Shown: positions 52,553 through 61,483 of the stretch, in pieces | How positions within the stretch are numbered: position 1 is the stretch's first letter | How the letters are laid out: each line of letters begins with the position of its first letter | Assembly: GCF_018141405.1 (NCBI RefSeq) | Contig: NZ_CP058648.1 | Span: 1,751,001 to 1,815,000, forward strand | Direction of reading: 5' to 3' | Source of the DNA: Serpentinicella alkaliphila | Lineage (GTDB): Bacteria; Bacillota; Clostridia; Peptostreptococcales; Natronincolaceae | Length of the DNA stretch: 64,000 nt | Notes under the pieces: model-generated | What the model was told of the DNA's origin: nothing | Seen by the model: only the letters and a program-made list of their open reading frames with translations | Database searches by the model: none | Position numbers and translations under genes: made by a program

Positions 52553-52846
52553 ATGTCGTCTTTGGTATTAGTTATTATTTTTGTAATATCTTCAACTGTA
52601 GGTTATAAACTAATTAAGAATGTTCCTAGCTTACTTCATACGCCACTTATGTCAGGAATGAATGCACTTAGTGGTATAACAATAATAGGCGCCTTAACTA
52701 CTGTATCTGTTATACGTTACAAATACAATCCTTATTTAGGTGGCATTATAGGTGGCTTAGCTATAATTTTAGCTATGATAAATGTTGTAGGTGGGTTTAC
52801 AGTAACCCATAGAATGTTACGCATGTTTGATAAGAAGGGGGTATGA
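52553..52846 (+). CDS. pntAB: NAD(P) transhydrogenase alpha subunit, membrane part
   Basis: A 97-residue protein with three hydrophobic helices, the separate membrane piece of the alpha subunit in three-gene transhydrogenases. Typical features: VGYKLIKNVPSLLHTPLMSGMNALSGI and the end TVTHRMLRMFDKKG. It lies 36 bases after the NAD-binding subunit with a GGAGGAG site and ends two bases before the beta subunit start. It forms part of the proton channel with PntB. Confidence 0.93.
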   Translation: MSSLVLVIIFVISSTVGYKLIKNVPSLLHTPLMSGMNALSGITIIGALTTVSVIRYKYNPYLGGIIGGLAIILAMINVVGGFTVTHRMLRMFDKKGV

Positions 52847-52848
52847 TA

Positions 52849-55332
52849 ATGGAGCCCTTAGTATATTATATTATCTGCGCCTTCTTATCAATAACTGTTC
52901 TAATAGGTATAGCACTTATGAGTAAAGTTAAAACCGCTATAATTGGTAATATACTTAGCTCTGTAGCTACGTTGATAGCAATAATAGTTACCCTATTGTA
53001 TTTTGGGATTCTGTCGGATAAGTGGACAATTTATACAATTTTTGTTTGTCTATTTGTAGGGAGTATTATTGGATTAATATTAGCTCAGAAAGTTAAAATG
53101 ATTCAAATGCCTCAATTAGTTGCTACTCTAAATGGAGTTGGAGGTGCCGCATCTGCACTTGTAGGAGGTGCTGCAATTTTTTCAGCTAATGCAACTTTTG
53201 AGTTAGCTACTGCTACACTAGCTCTTTTTGTAGGTACACTAACTTTTACGGGTAGTTTAATTGCTGCGGGCAAGTTGGCAAATATTATAGATGGTAGGCC
53301 GGTAGTTTGGAAGGGGCATACGGCTTTAATGTCTACATCTATTAGTCTATTATTATTTATATTAATTGCATTTTTATTTTTTAACCCGCCTATGTTGCTT
53401 ACAACTATAGTTGCTATCTTTATGAGCGCCTTTTTAGGTATTGGGATAGCTATAAGAGTTGGTGGGGCAGATATGCCAATAACTATTTCACTTTTAAATT
53501 CCTTTAGTGGAGTAGCAGCAGCAATTGCAGGCTTGGCCATTAATGATATTTTGCTTGTATCTATAGGTGGAATAGTTGGATCTAGTGGGTTGCTTTTAAC
53601 TCAAATTATGTGTAAATCAATGAATAGTAGTCTATCTAAAATATTACAGGGAAAAACTAGTGTTTCTAAAGTAGTACACAACGAGGAAAAGAAAGCAGAG
53701 GATGTTGGGCATGTAAATGAGAAGTCTAAAGAAGTCCCAGTAGAAGAAATCCTTAGGTCAGCTAAAAAAGCCATTATAGTGCCTGGCTATGGAATGGCAA
53801 TAGCTCAAGCCCAGCATTTAGTAAAACAATTGGCAGACATTTTGGAGTGTAATGGATGTGAGGTTAAATATGCGATACATCCAGTGGCAGGAAGAATGCC
53901 TGGACATATGAATGTATTGTTAGCAGAAGCGGATGTATCATATGAACAGCTATATGAAATGGAAGATATAAATGAAGAGTTCAAGGACTGCGATGTTTGT
54001 ATAGTTGTAGGAGCAAATGACGTACTGAATCCAGCGGCAAGAGAGGCAGAGGGAACCCCTATATATGGAATGCCTATATTAAATGTAGATGAAGCAAAAC
54101 ATATAATATTTTGTAATAGTAGCTTATCCCCAGGTTATGCAGGGGTAGAGAATCCTCTGTATAAAAGAACTGAGGGTACAAGTATATTATTAGGTGATGC
54201 CAGTGAAACATTAGCAAATATCATTAAAGATATTAAAACGAATAAGCAGGAAAAAGAAGAAGTAAAGACAACGGATTCTTCTGTTGTGGAATTACTTGGT
54301 GGTGCGAAAAGGGCTATAATAGTGCCTGGCTATGGAATGGCAATAGCTCAAGCCCAGCATTTAGTAAAACAATTGGCAGACATTTTGGAGTGTAATGGAT
54401 GTGAGGTTAAATATGCGATACATCCAGTGGCAGGAAGAATGCCTGGACATATGAATGTATTGTTAGCAGAAGCGGATGTATCGTATGAACAGCTATATGA
54501 AATGGAAGATATAAATGAAGAGTTCAAGGACTGCGATGTTTGTATAGTTGTAGGAGCAAATGACGTACTGAATCCAGCGGCAAGAGAGGCAGAGGGAACC
54601 CCTATATATGGAATGCCTATATTAAATGTAGATGAAGCAAAACATATAATATTTTGTAATAGTAGCTTATCCCCAGGTTATGCAGGGGTAGAGAATCCTC
54701 TGTATAAAAGAACTGAGGGTACAAGTATATTATTAGGTGATGCCAGTGAAACATTAGCAAATATCATTAAAGATATTAAAACGAATAAGCAGGAAAAAGA
54801 AGAAGTAAAGACAACGGATTCTTCTGTTGTGGAATTACTTGGTGGTGCGAAAAGGGCTATAATAGTGCCTGGCTATGGAATGGCAATAGCTCAAGCCCAG
54901 CATTTAGTAAAACAATTGGCAGACATTTTAGAGGGTAACGGATGTGAGGTTAAATATGCGATACATCCAGTGGCAGGAAGAATGCCTGGACATATGAATG
55001 TATTGTTAGCAGAAGCGGATGTATCATATGAACAGCTATATGAAATGGAAGATATAAATGAAGAGTTCAAGGACTGCGATGTTTGTATAGTTGTAGGAGC
55101 AAATGACGTACTGAATCCAGCGGCAAGAGAGGCAGAGGGAACCCCTATATATGGGATGCCTATATTAAATGTAGATGAAGCAAAACATATAATATTTTGT
55201 AATAGTAGCTTATCCCCAGGTTATGCAGGGGTAGAGAATCCTCTGTATAAAAGAACTGAGGGTATAAGTATATTATTAGGTGATGCCAGTGAAACATTAG
55301 AAAAGCTACTAGAGGAAATTAAAGTTACGTAA
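52849..55332 (+). CDS. pntB: NAD(P) transhydrogenase beta subunit with three tandem NADP domains
   Basis: PntB is normally about 460 residues: a membrane part plus one NADP-binding dIII. Here it is 827. Residues 1-270 are the helices; after a linker comes dIII three times (about 305-485, 486-666, 667-827), each starting with the NADP loop VPGYGMAIAQAQH and containing HPVAGRMPGHMNVLLAEADVSYEQL, VGANDVLNPAAR and YAGVENPLYKRTEG. Units 1 and 2 are joined by the same 25-residue linker as 2 and 3. Only a few bases differ between units. ATG 52849 fits the AAGGGGG site. Either a real tandem expansion or an assembly artefact; the reading frame is intact throughout. Confidence 0.9.
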   Translation: MEPLVYYIICAFLSITVLIGIALMSKVKTAIIGNILSSVATLIAIIVTLLYFGILSDKWTIYTIFVCLFVGSIIGLILAQKVKMIQMPQLVATLNGVGGAASALVGGAAIFSANATFELATATLALFVGTLTFTGSLIAAGKLANIIDGRPVVWKGHTALMSTSISLLLFILIAFLFFNPPMLLTTIVAIFMSAFLGIGIAIRVGGADMPITISLLNSFSGVAAAIAGLAINDILLVSIGGIVGSSGLLLTQIMCKSMNSSLSKILQGKTSVSKVVHNEEKKAEDVGHVNEKSKEVPVEEILRSAKKAIIVPGYGMAIAQAQHLVKQLADILECNGCEVKYAIHPVAGRMPGHMNVLLAEADVSYEQLYEMEDINEEFKDCDVCIVVGANDVLNPAAREAEGTPIYGMPILNVDEAKHIIFCNSSLSPGYAGVENPLYKRTEGTSILLGDASETLANIIKDIKTNKQEKEEVKTTDSSVVELLGGAKRAIIVPGYGMAIAQAQHLVKQLADILECNGCEVKYAIHPVAGRMPGHMNVLLAEADVSYEQLYEMEDINEEFKDCDVCIVVGANDVLNPAAREAEGTPIYGMPILNVDEAKHIIFCNSSLSPGYAGVENPLYKRTEGTSILLGDASETLANIIKDIKTNKQEKEEVKTTDSSVVELLGGAKRAIIVPGYGMAIAQAQHLVKQLADILEGNGCEVKYAIHPVAGRMPGHMNVLLAEADVSYEQLYEMEDINEEFKDCDVCIVVGANDVLNPAAREAEGTPIYGMPILNVDEAKHIIFCNSSLSPGYAGVENPLYKRTEGISILLGDASETLEKLLEEIKVT
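53776..55300. repeat. 543-bp tandem repeat within pntB (2.8 units)
   Basis: Units start at 53776, 54319 and 54862 (period 543 bases, 181 codons, frame-preserving). Units 1 and 2 differ at very few positions (for example ATCATATG versus ATCGTATG); unit 3 has a handful more changes (GAGGGTAACGG for GAGTGTAATGG) and ends early at about 55300. Confidence 0.93.
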
Positions 55333-55360
55333 ATTTTTAATCCAAACGTAAGTTTATTAA

Positions 55361-55396
55361 AATCTCTACTGAACTTAGTTCGGTAGAGGTTTTTAA
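55361..55396 (+). terminator. Terminator of the transhydrogenase operon
   Basis: AATCTCTACTGAAC pairs with GTTCGGTAGAGGTT, followed by Ts. Confidence 0.88.
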
Positions 55397-55450
55397 TTTT
55401 TATTAAATATAATTATGTAATAATTATTGTATTAAGAATGGAGGGGTAGT

Positions 55451-56425
55451 GTGAAAATTGTAGTGTTAGATGGTTATACATTAAATCCAGGGGACTTGAC
55501 TTGGGAAGACTTAGAAAAATTAGGGGAGTTGAAGGTCTATAATCGGACTTCTTATAACTCTGAAGATAAAGAAACAATTGTTGAAAGAGTAGGTGATGCT
55601 GAAATTATTTTTACTAATAAGACGCCTTTAACTAGAGAAATGCTAGAAGAAATGCCTAATCTAAAGTACATAGGAGTTTTAGCAACGGGCTATAATGTTG
55701 TAGATGTGGAAGCTGCAAAGGAAAAAGGTATAGCCGTAACAAATATTCCAACTTATGGTACTATGGCAGTAGCACAAATGACATTTGCTTTACTGCTGGA
55801 AATGTGTCATTACGTATGGGCCCATAGTGAAGATGTTAAAAATGGGATTTGGACAAACAATGTAGATTGGTGTTTTTGGAAATATCCACTAATAGAATTA
55901 GCGGGTAAGCATATTGGTATTATTGGTTTTGGAAGAATCGGACAGGCGGTTGGTCGAATAGCACAGGCCTTTGGTATGAATGTGCTAGCCTATGATGAAA
56001 ACCCAATTCTCCACTTAGAAAGCGATAAACTAAAATATGTAAAATTAGAAGAACTTTTATCTGAGTCAGACGTAATTAGCCTTCATTGTCCATTATTCGA
56101 AAATACAAAAGGGATAATAAATAAGGAAACAATTAATAAAATGAAAGAAAGTGCTATTATAATAAACACATCTAGAGGCCCATTAATTAATGAAGAAGAT
56201 TTAGCAGAAGCATTGAATACGGGTAGAATCTCTGGGGCAGCCGTTGATGTTGTATCTTCAGAACCGATTAAGGAAGACAATCCACTTTTAACTGCTAAAA
56301 ATATTATAATAACACCTCATATAGCATGGGCTCCTAAGGAATCAAGAATACGATTGTTGGATATTGCAGTTACTAATCTAGAAAAATTTTTATCCGGTGA
56401 ACCAGTTAATGTTGTTAACTCTTAA
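55451..56425 (+). CDS. D-2-hydroxyacid dehydrogenase, NAD-dependent
   Basis: A 324-residue enzyme reducing a 2-oxo acid, such as hydroxypyruvate or glyoxylate, to the D-2-hydroxy acid. NAD fold: IGIIGFGRIGQAVGRIAQAFGMNV. The active-site arginine is in NTSRGPLINEEDLAEAL, the glutamate in SSEPIKEDNPL and the histidine in ITPHIAWAP. The GTG start has a GAGGGG site. The sugar-phosphate isomerase pseudogene follows 20 bases on, so the two formed one operon. The closest functional class is glycerate dehydrogenase (HprA-like); the exact substrate is not evident. Confidence 0.9.
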   Translation: MKIVVLDGYTLNPGDLTWEDLEKLGELKVYNRTSYNSEDKETIVERVGDAEIIFTNKTPLTREMLEEMPNLKYIGVLATGYNVVDVEAAKEKGIAVTNIPTYGTMAVAQMTFALLLEMCHYVWAHSEDVKNGIWTNNVDWCFWKYPLIELAGKHIGIIGFGRIGQAVGRIAQAFGMNVLAYDENPILHLESDKLKYVKLEELLSESDVISLHCPLFENTKGIINKETINKMKESAIIINTSRGPLINEEDLAEALNTGRISGAAVDVVSSEPIKEDNPLLTAKNIIITPHIAWAPKESRIRLLDIAVTNLEKFLSGEPVNVVNS

Positions 56426-56445
56426 AGGTAAGGAGGGGGCTGTTC

Positions 56446-56969
56446 ATGACGAATTTGAAAAAGTATATGAAGGTAGGAATCGTACATTTCATGACTTTTC
56501 CAGAAATTATTAGAGGCGAAGGGCCTATTATTGAGACTGTAAAGAAAATAGATAAGTATGAGTATTTCGATGCCATAGAGATTAGCTGGATTAAAGATAA
56601 AGATGGCAGAGAAAAAGTAGCTAAATGAGCCGAACGGCACTTGTCCACTGTAGAGTTACAAGCCCCCACTTCTAAGAGTAAGCGAAAGTGGTGGGTAGTT
56701 GACGTACATATAGGTAATACTGTTATTTGTAATAAAGAAGTACCGGGATATGGGGATGAACATATAAGATTTGGGTTTCCCAACAGTGAAAATGATGTAG
56801 ATGAATTAGTAACTTTTTTAAATGAGCTAAAAAATATAGATTATTTGAATACTAAAGACCCAAAAGTAGTGAGTTTGAAGTTAAACCGTGGAAAGATGAG
56901 GATTCAGAAATGGTAATGGCAAATGCTAAAAGAACACTAAATGAAGCGTGGTTAAAATTAGATTTATAA
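56446..56969 (+). pseudogene. Sugar-phosphate isomerase/epimerase, internally deleted
   Basis: The start (MKVGIVHFMTFPEIIRGEGPIIETV, with AAGGAGG before the ATG) and the end (GYGDEHIRFGFPNSENDVDELV ... PWKDEDSEMVMANAKRTLNEAWLK) belong to an AP-endonuclease-2-fold sugar isomerase of normally about 270 residues. The middle, roughly 170 residues, is gone and replaced by about 75 bases of unrelated sequence with a TGA at 56626-56628. A further frameshift lies near 56875. The gene cannot give an active enzyme. Confidence 0.75.
56629..56703 (+). mobile_element. Possible IS200/IS605-type right-end remnant
   Basis: About 75 bases inside the isomerase pseudogene encode STVELQAPTSKSKRKWW, resembling the last residues of TnpB, and contain the hairpin CCCCCACTT/AAGTGGTGGG typical of the right end of such elements. 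They sit exactly where the isomerase core is missing. Too short for certainty. Confidence 0.4.
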
Positions 56970-56976
56970 GAATAAT

Positions 56977-57004
56977 TAAGCCACTAAAATTAGTGGTTTA
57001 ATTT
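56977..57004 (+). terminator. Possible terminator
   Basis: TAAGCCACTA pairs with TAGTGGTTTA around AAAT; the T tract is short. Confidence 0.55.
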
Positions 57005-57132
57005 ATTGGATATACTACATAGTAGATATTATTATAGAAAGCAAAGCCTTGTAAAAGCATATCTATATAAAGTATACTTATATAAATTGCAAGTTTTTGT
57101 TTCTTAGTTGAAATACGAAGGGATGAACAATC

Positions 57133-58383
57133 ATGGGAAAATTAGTACTTGATGAGGCTAAAAGATGTCTTCAATGTAAAAGGCCTACTTGTCGGGATGG
57201 TTGCCCGATAAATACAGATATACCAGAGATGATTAGGCTATTACTTGATGGGAATATCCAAGAAGCTGGTGAGAATTTATTTAAGAATAATCCTTTATCT
57301 GTTATTTGTTCTCTAGTTTGTCATCATGAAAACCAATGTGAAGGCCATTGCGTTTTGGCCAGAAAATCAAATCCTATTCAAATAGGGGCCATAGAAAATT
57401 ACATCTCAGATTACAGATTAGATACATTGAATTTGAAGCCTTCGGAGAAATTAGAGGGAAATATAGGGATAATTGGCTCTGGACCAGCAGGTATTACTAT
57501 TGCATTTATGCTAGCCCTTAAAGGTTATAATATAACTATATTTGAAGCACATGATAAGATAGGTGGAGTTTTAAGATATGGAATACCAGAATTTAGATTA
57601 CCTCCAAGTATATTAGAAAGGCTAAAATCCCAATTGCTTAAGCTAGGGGTTAAGATTAGACCAAATACACTTATTGGACCAGTATTAACAATAGAGGATT
57701 TATTTAGAGATGGGTATGACGCTTTATTTATTGGAACTGGTGTTTGGAAACCCAATAAAATAAACATAAAAGGTGAAAGTCTTGGTCATGTTCATTACGC
57801 TATAGACTATCTTAAGAATCCAGAAGCATTTGATTTAGGTGAAAAAGTTTGTATAATTGGTGCAGGGAATGTAGCGATGGATGTGGCCCGTACGGTTCTA
57901 AGAAAAGGGATTAGAGAAGCGTATATAATGTATAGAAAAGGTTTTGAAAATATATCTGCTAGTGAACATGAAGTTCAATGTGCTAAAATGGACGGTGTCA
58001 AATTTGAATTATACAAAGAACCAATTGAGTTAACTAATGAGGGTGTTATATATAGAGATAATGAAGCTATATTAAAAGGTGAATTATCTGATGAAGAGCC
58101 TAAGCAAGAACTATTTAAATGTGATTCTATAATTATTGCAGTTAGTCAAGGACCTAGAACTAATATTGTCTCAACGACCCAGGGAATTGAGATAAATAAA
58201 AATGGACTAATCGTTACAGATGAGTTTGGTAGAACTACCCGTGAAGGCGTATTTGCTTCTGGAGACGTAGTAACTGGAGCTAGAACTGTAGTTGAGGCTG
58301 CTAAATTATCGAAGCAAGTAAGTGAAGTAATCCATGAATATGTACAAAATAAGTATAAAAAAATAAATAAAAGTGATGAGTAG
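57133..58383 (+). CDS. GltD-like NAD(P) oxidoreductase with Fe-S domain
   Basis: A 416-residue member of the glutamate synthase small-subunit family. The N-terminal helical Fe-S domain has the two cysteine sets CLQCKRPTCRDGCP and CSLVCHHENQCEGHC. Two nucleotide folds follow: FAD at GIIGSGPAGITIAFMLALKGYNITIFE and NAD(P) at VCIIGAGNVAMDVARTVLRKG. The end is TTREGVFASGDVVTGARTVVEAAK. No large glutamate synthase subunit is next to it, so it is better called a GltD/SudA-type electron-transfer flavoprotein. It is monocistronic with a terminator. Confidence 0.87.
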   Translation: MGKLVLDEAKRCLQCKRPTCRDGCPINTDIPEMIRLLLDGNIQEAGENLFKNNPLSVICSLVCHHENQCEGHCVLARKSNPIQIGAIENYISDYRLDTLNLKPSEKLEGNIGIIGSGPAGITIAFMLALKGYNITIFEAHDKIGGVLRYGIPEFRLPPSILERLKSQLLKLGVKIRPNTLIGPVLTIEDLFRDGYDALFIGTGVWKPNKINIKGESLGHVHYAIDYLKNPEAFDLGEKVCIIGAGNVAMDVARTVLRKGIREAYIMYRKGFENISASEHEVQCAKMDGVKFELYKEPIELTNEGVIYRDNEAILKGELSDEEPKQELFKCDSIIIAVSQGPRTNIVSTTQGIEINKNGLIVTDEFGRTTREGVFASGDVVTGARTVVEAAKLSKQVSEVIHEYVQNKYKKINKSDE

Positions 58384-58400
58384 CTGTGAAAGTAGCATTT

Positions 58401-58429
58401 AGAGGGGTTTATTGAACCTCTCTTTTTTA
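58401..58429 (+). terminator. Terminator of the GltD-like gene
   Basis: AGAGGGGTT pairs with AACCTCTC, followed by seven Ts. Confidence 0.85.
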
Positions 58430-58563
58430 TTTAGTTTAAAAACTTGCTATAATTTAGCATTAATGTTTTCAAATGATTATATGTCTTAGTAGAATAGAGA
58501 GATGTATATATTTGGGAAATATGTTTTTAAATTAGTAAATCTACAATTCGAGGGGCAGAATAT

Positions 58564-58771
58564 ATGATTAAAGAGCAATTAATATTTACAGTTAAAGAAA
58601 ATTGCATTGGGTGCAATAAATGTATTGATGGATATCCGGTTATAGGTGAAAATGTAGCGAATTTTCAAATGGGTTGAATATAATTAATATTGAGCCCGAA
58701 AAATGCATAGACTTGGACTTTGTATAAATGTTTGTGATCATGATGCTAGACAATATTATAACAGCGACTAG
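58564..58771 (+). pseudogene. Remnant of a [4Fe-4S] ferredoxin-domain protein
   Basis: An ATG behind CGAGGGGC begins IKEQLIFTVKENCIGCNKCI, the start of a bacterial ferredoxin domain. The expected fourth cysteine (NCPV) is replaced by GYPV and a TGA follows at 58675-58677. The second cluster half is still seen in other frames (EKCID, then LCINVCDHDARQYYN), ending at TAG 58769-58771. This N-terminal type heads larger Fe-S sensor or hydrogenase-like proteins; the rest is lost. Confidence 0.65.
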
Positions 58772-58979
58772 TCAATCTATAGCTGAGTCTGTTGTACATC
58801 TTAGAGACTAGCAATTTTTATTCTTTTCCCAAAGATTAAGTAGATTAATTTGAATTAGTACCTGCTAAGATAAAAAAATTAGTTATAGTTATTATTAAGA
58901 TAGATTGTAACAATTATTCAATATTACTCATACTTTGGTATTAAGGTGTCACTTAATATTTATAGTAGGAGGTTATATT

Positions 58980-59795
58980 ATGGAAGGTGGGGGGCTATTA
59001 TTTGCATTTAGCTTAACATTATTAGCGGGATTGTCTACCGGGCTTGGTAGCGCTATAGCACTATTTACAAAAAAAACAAACAAAAAATTTCTTTCTTTAT
59101 CTTTAGGTTTATCTGCTGGGGTAATGATATATGTATCTATGATTGAGATCTTTTTTAAGGCCCAGGAATCACTAACTTCTGAGTTGGGTACTGTACTGGG
59201 TTCTTGGGTTACTATCATATCATTTTTCGGTGGAATGCTCTTCATTGCCTTAATAGACAAATTTATACCCGGTTTTGAAGGGACACCAGAAGAAAAAAAC
59301 TCAGAGAGTATTACTGTTGCTGAAGAAGTTGCTGAAGATAAAAGCAGATTAATGAGAATGGGTGTTTTCACCGCATTAGCTGTAGCAATTCATAACTTTC
59401 CGGAGGGTTTCGCCACGTTGATTTCAGCCCTTCAAGATCCAACTCTGGGGATTAGTATAGCTATAGCAATAGCTATTCATAATATTCCGGAGGGGATTGC
59501 CGTATCTATACCGATATATTATGCAACAGGTGATAAGCTCAAAGCCTTTAAGTACTCTTTTCTTTCAGGTATAGCAGAGCCTATAGGGGCGTTAGTGGGA
59601 TATTTAATATTAGCTCCATTTATGAGTGAAACAATTTTTGGAATTATATTTGCAGCGGTAGGTGGAATAATGGTATTTATTTCACTAGATCAACTATTAC
59701 CAGCAGCCAGAGATTATGGAGATCATCATCTGTCTGTATACGGTACTGTGATAGGCATGATTATTATGGCTATTAGTTTGGTGTTACTCGCTTAA
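58980..59795 (+). CDS. zupT: ZIP-family metal transporter, ZupT-like
   Basis: A 271-residue membrane transporter importing zinc and possibly iron or manganese. It has about eight helices. The fourth and fifth hold the metal-binding motifs AVAIHNFPEGFATLISAL and AIAIAIHNIPEGIAVSIPIY, each with His, Asn, Pro and Glu as in the family. A soluble linker near 95-130 contains acidic residues. ATG 58980 follows AGGAGG at normal spacing; an upstream in-frame GTG lacks a site. The gene stands alone and is followed by a terminator. No Zur or Fur box is evident. Confidence 0.92.
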   Translation: MEGGGLLFAFSLTLLAGLSTGLGSAIALFTKKTNKKFLSLSLGLSAGVMIYVSMIEIFFKAQESLTSELGTVLGSWVTIISFFGGMLFIALIDKFIPGFEGTPEEKNSESITVAEEVAEDKSRLMRMGVFTALAVAIHNFPEGFATLISALQDPTLGISIAIAIAIHNIPEGIAVSIPIYYATGDKLKAFKYSFLSGIAEPIGALVGYLILAPFMSETIFGIIFAAVGGIMVFISLDQLLPAARDYGDHHLSVYGTVIGMIIMAISLVLLA

Positions 59796-59816
59796 AGTTG
59801 AATTTTAAATATTAAG

Positions 59817-59847
59817 TGCCATGAGTTAGTTAACTCTGGCATTTTTA
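59817..59847 (+). terminator. Terminator of zupT
   Basis: TGCCATGAGTT pairs with AACTCTGGCA, followed by five Ts. Confidence 0.82.
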
Positions 59848-60028
59848 TTTGTTTATTATAATGATAGAATTGTTAATTTTGTTGCTTGAGGAAATTGCAT
59901 AATTAAAATTATTACTTCAAAAAAACAAAAAGTATTAATCTAAAATCACAAAGTGCTAATTTGAATGTGAGATATTATTAGGTTTAAAATTTTGTTTAAT
60001 GATCAATTTCCCTCTCTTTATAAATTTA

Positions 60029-61242
60029 TTAAGCAACATTTTTTAGTTTTTTACTAGAATTTAATGCTATAGTCCCTGCAATTAAAGATATACAGTTTAA
60101 TAGCACATGTATTTTTGCTTTCTTAATTCCTTTAGATCTAATATTGTCAACATTAAGACTCTCATTAAGTCTACTATTTAAGCGTTCTACGGAAGTCCTC
60201 TTATTATATTGAATCTTCCATTCAGTAGATGAGCGTAGCGGGTACCCATACTTCCTTGGGTTAGCTTTATAGTTTACCTTCAAAGTGTAGCCATAGTTAG
60301 ATGAAGAGCACCAGTTCATGCCGTGGGGCAATTACATCTTCCTACTGCATGTGGACACCTAAATTTAAGAAAGTTTTTATCTTTGCCCCAGTAAACTAAT
60401 TTGTATCTACCTGAACAAATGGGATCAAAATCCTCATCTAATCCTTCTGGTGGAGCATAACTTCCCCTATGATTATATGCAGTATAGGGAGTAGCATTAA
60501 AATCATTAGTTATAGCTTCGTAGATATATTCAAAATCATATCCCGAATCCATAGCATAATAGTTTGGAGCAAAAACATCCCTATAGTTATTAAGGAATTT
60601 TTGTATTAGTTTTATAGTGACTGTACCATCATAGACACTAGCAGGAGTTATAAGAATATCTAGTGGCAATTCACTTTTAGAATCACATACTATGTGCAGT
60701 TTCCAGCCACACCATTTGATTTTCTTACCATTAGTATCTCTTTTCATCCTCCAGTTAGGGTTAGTACCGTCATCAATAATATGTTTTTTAGGTTTTGGTG
60801 CTTAATAGAATCTAGTTTGTTGAATCAATAGAAATATGCTCTCCATTGATAATGCTTAGACCTTTTGCTTTTAAAACTAATTGATGGAATAAGGATTCTA
60901 ACTCAGAATTTTGAGTTATTTTATCCAAAAATCTACTAAATGTAGATTCGGATGGTACCACCCCAAGAACATCAAATCCACAGCAGTATCTTAATACTGG
61001 GTTTCTCTTTAAGCTTAAAACTAAGTATTTAATAGTTTGTATTTTTCTACCTGCATAGCTATTAAAGCATATATAAAGCTAAAAGGATCGTTACCTTTTG
61101 GACCTTTAGTACCAAAACATTTTCTCATAGAACTAGCTATCTTTGAAACATTAATTTGGGATAATATCATTTCTAATTTTGTTTCTTGCTGATATTCCAT
61201 GATTTGCTCAAAGGAAATTAGACACATTTGTCGAATATACAT
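60029..61242 (-). pseudogene. DDE transposase, multiply frameshifted
   Basis: Pieces of one transposase on the minus strand: N-terminal MYIRQMCLISFEQIMEYQQE and RKCFGTKGPKGNDPFSFIYAL (61242-61021), a broken middle (SESTFSRFLDKIT; GEHISIDSTN), then the catalytic segment KRDTNGKKIKWCGWKLHIVCD with YYAMDSGYDFEYIYEA, and the C-terminal SVERLNSRLNESLNVDNIRSKG. At least three frame breaks show decay. It resembles IS5/IS1182-like DDE enzymes, but the family is not certain and I could not define inverted ends. Confidence 0.75.
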
Positions 61243-61483
61243 TAAGTGAGTTTTACTCCTTTTCGGATGATTTTGGTTGCACTTAATTAATTCGACATGT
61301 TGGGGTGAAACCCCTTTTTGCTTTAGCTACAATTTAGAAAATTCAATTATTGTGAAATATGAAATTTACTCGCTTAATAGTGCCAGGTTTAAAATAAAAG
61401 GCTATAATGGTATATAGTAATTGATTTTATCTGAAAATATTGTATTATAAGTTATTTAGCGATTTTTGAAAGGTAGTGACCAT

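Noticed and set aside
53112-53540. Long open frame antisense to pntB
   Set aside because: Shadow of the hydrophobic pntB membrane helices; no ribosome site and no independent protein features.
53776-55300. CRISPR or other repeat array
   Set aside because: The repeat unit is 543 bases and coding in frame; no short repeats with spacers occur anywhere I looked in the window.
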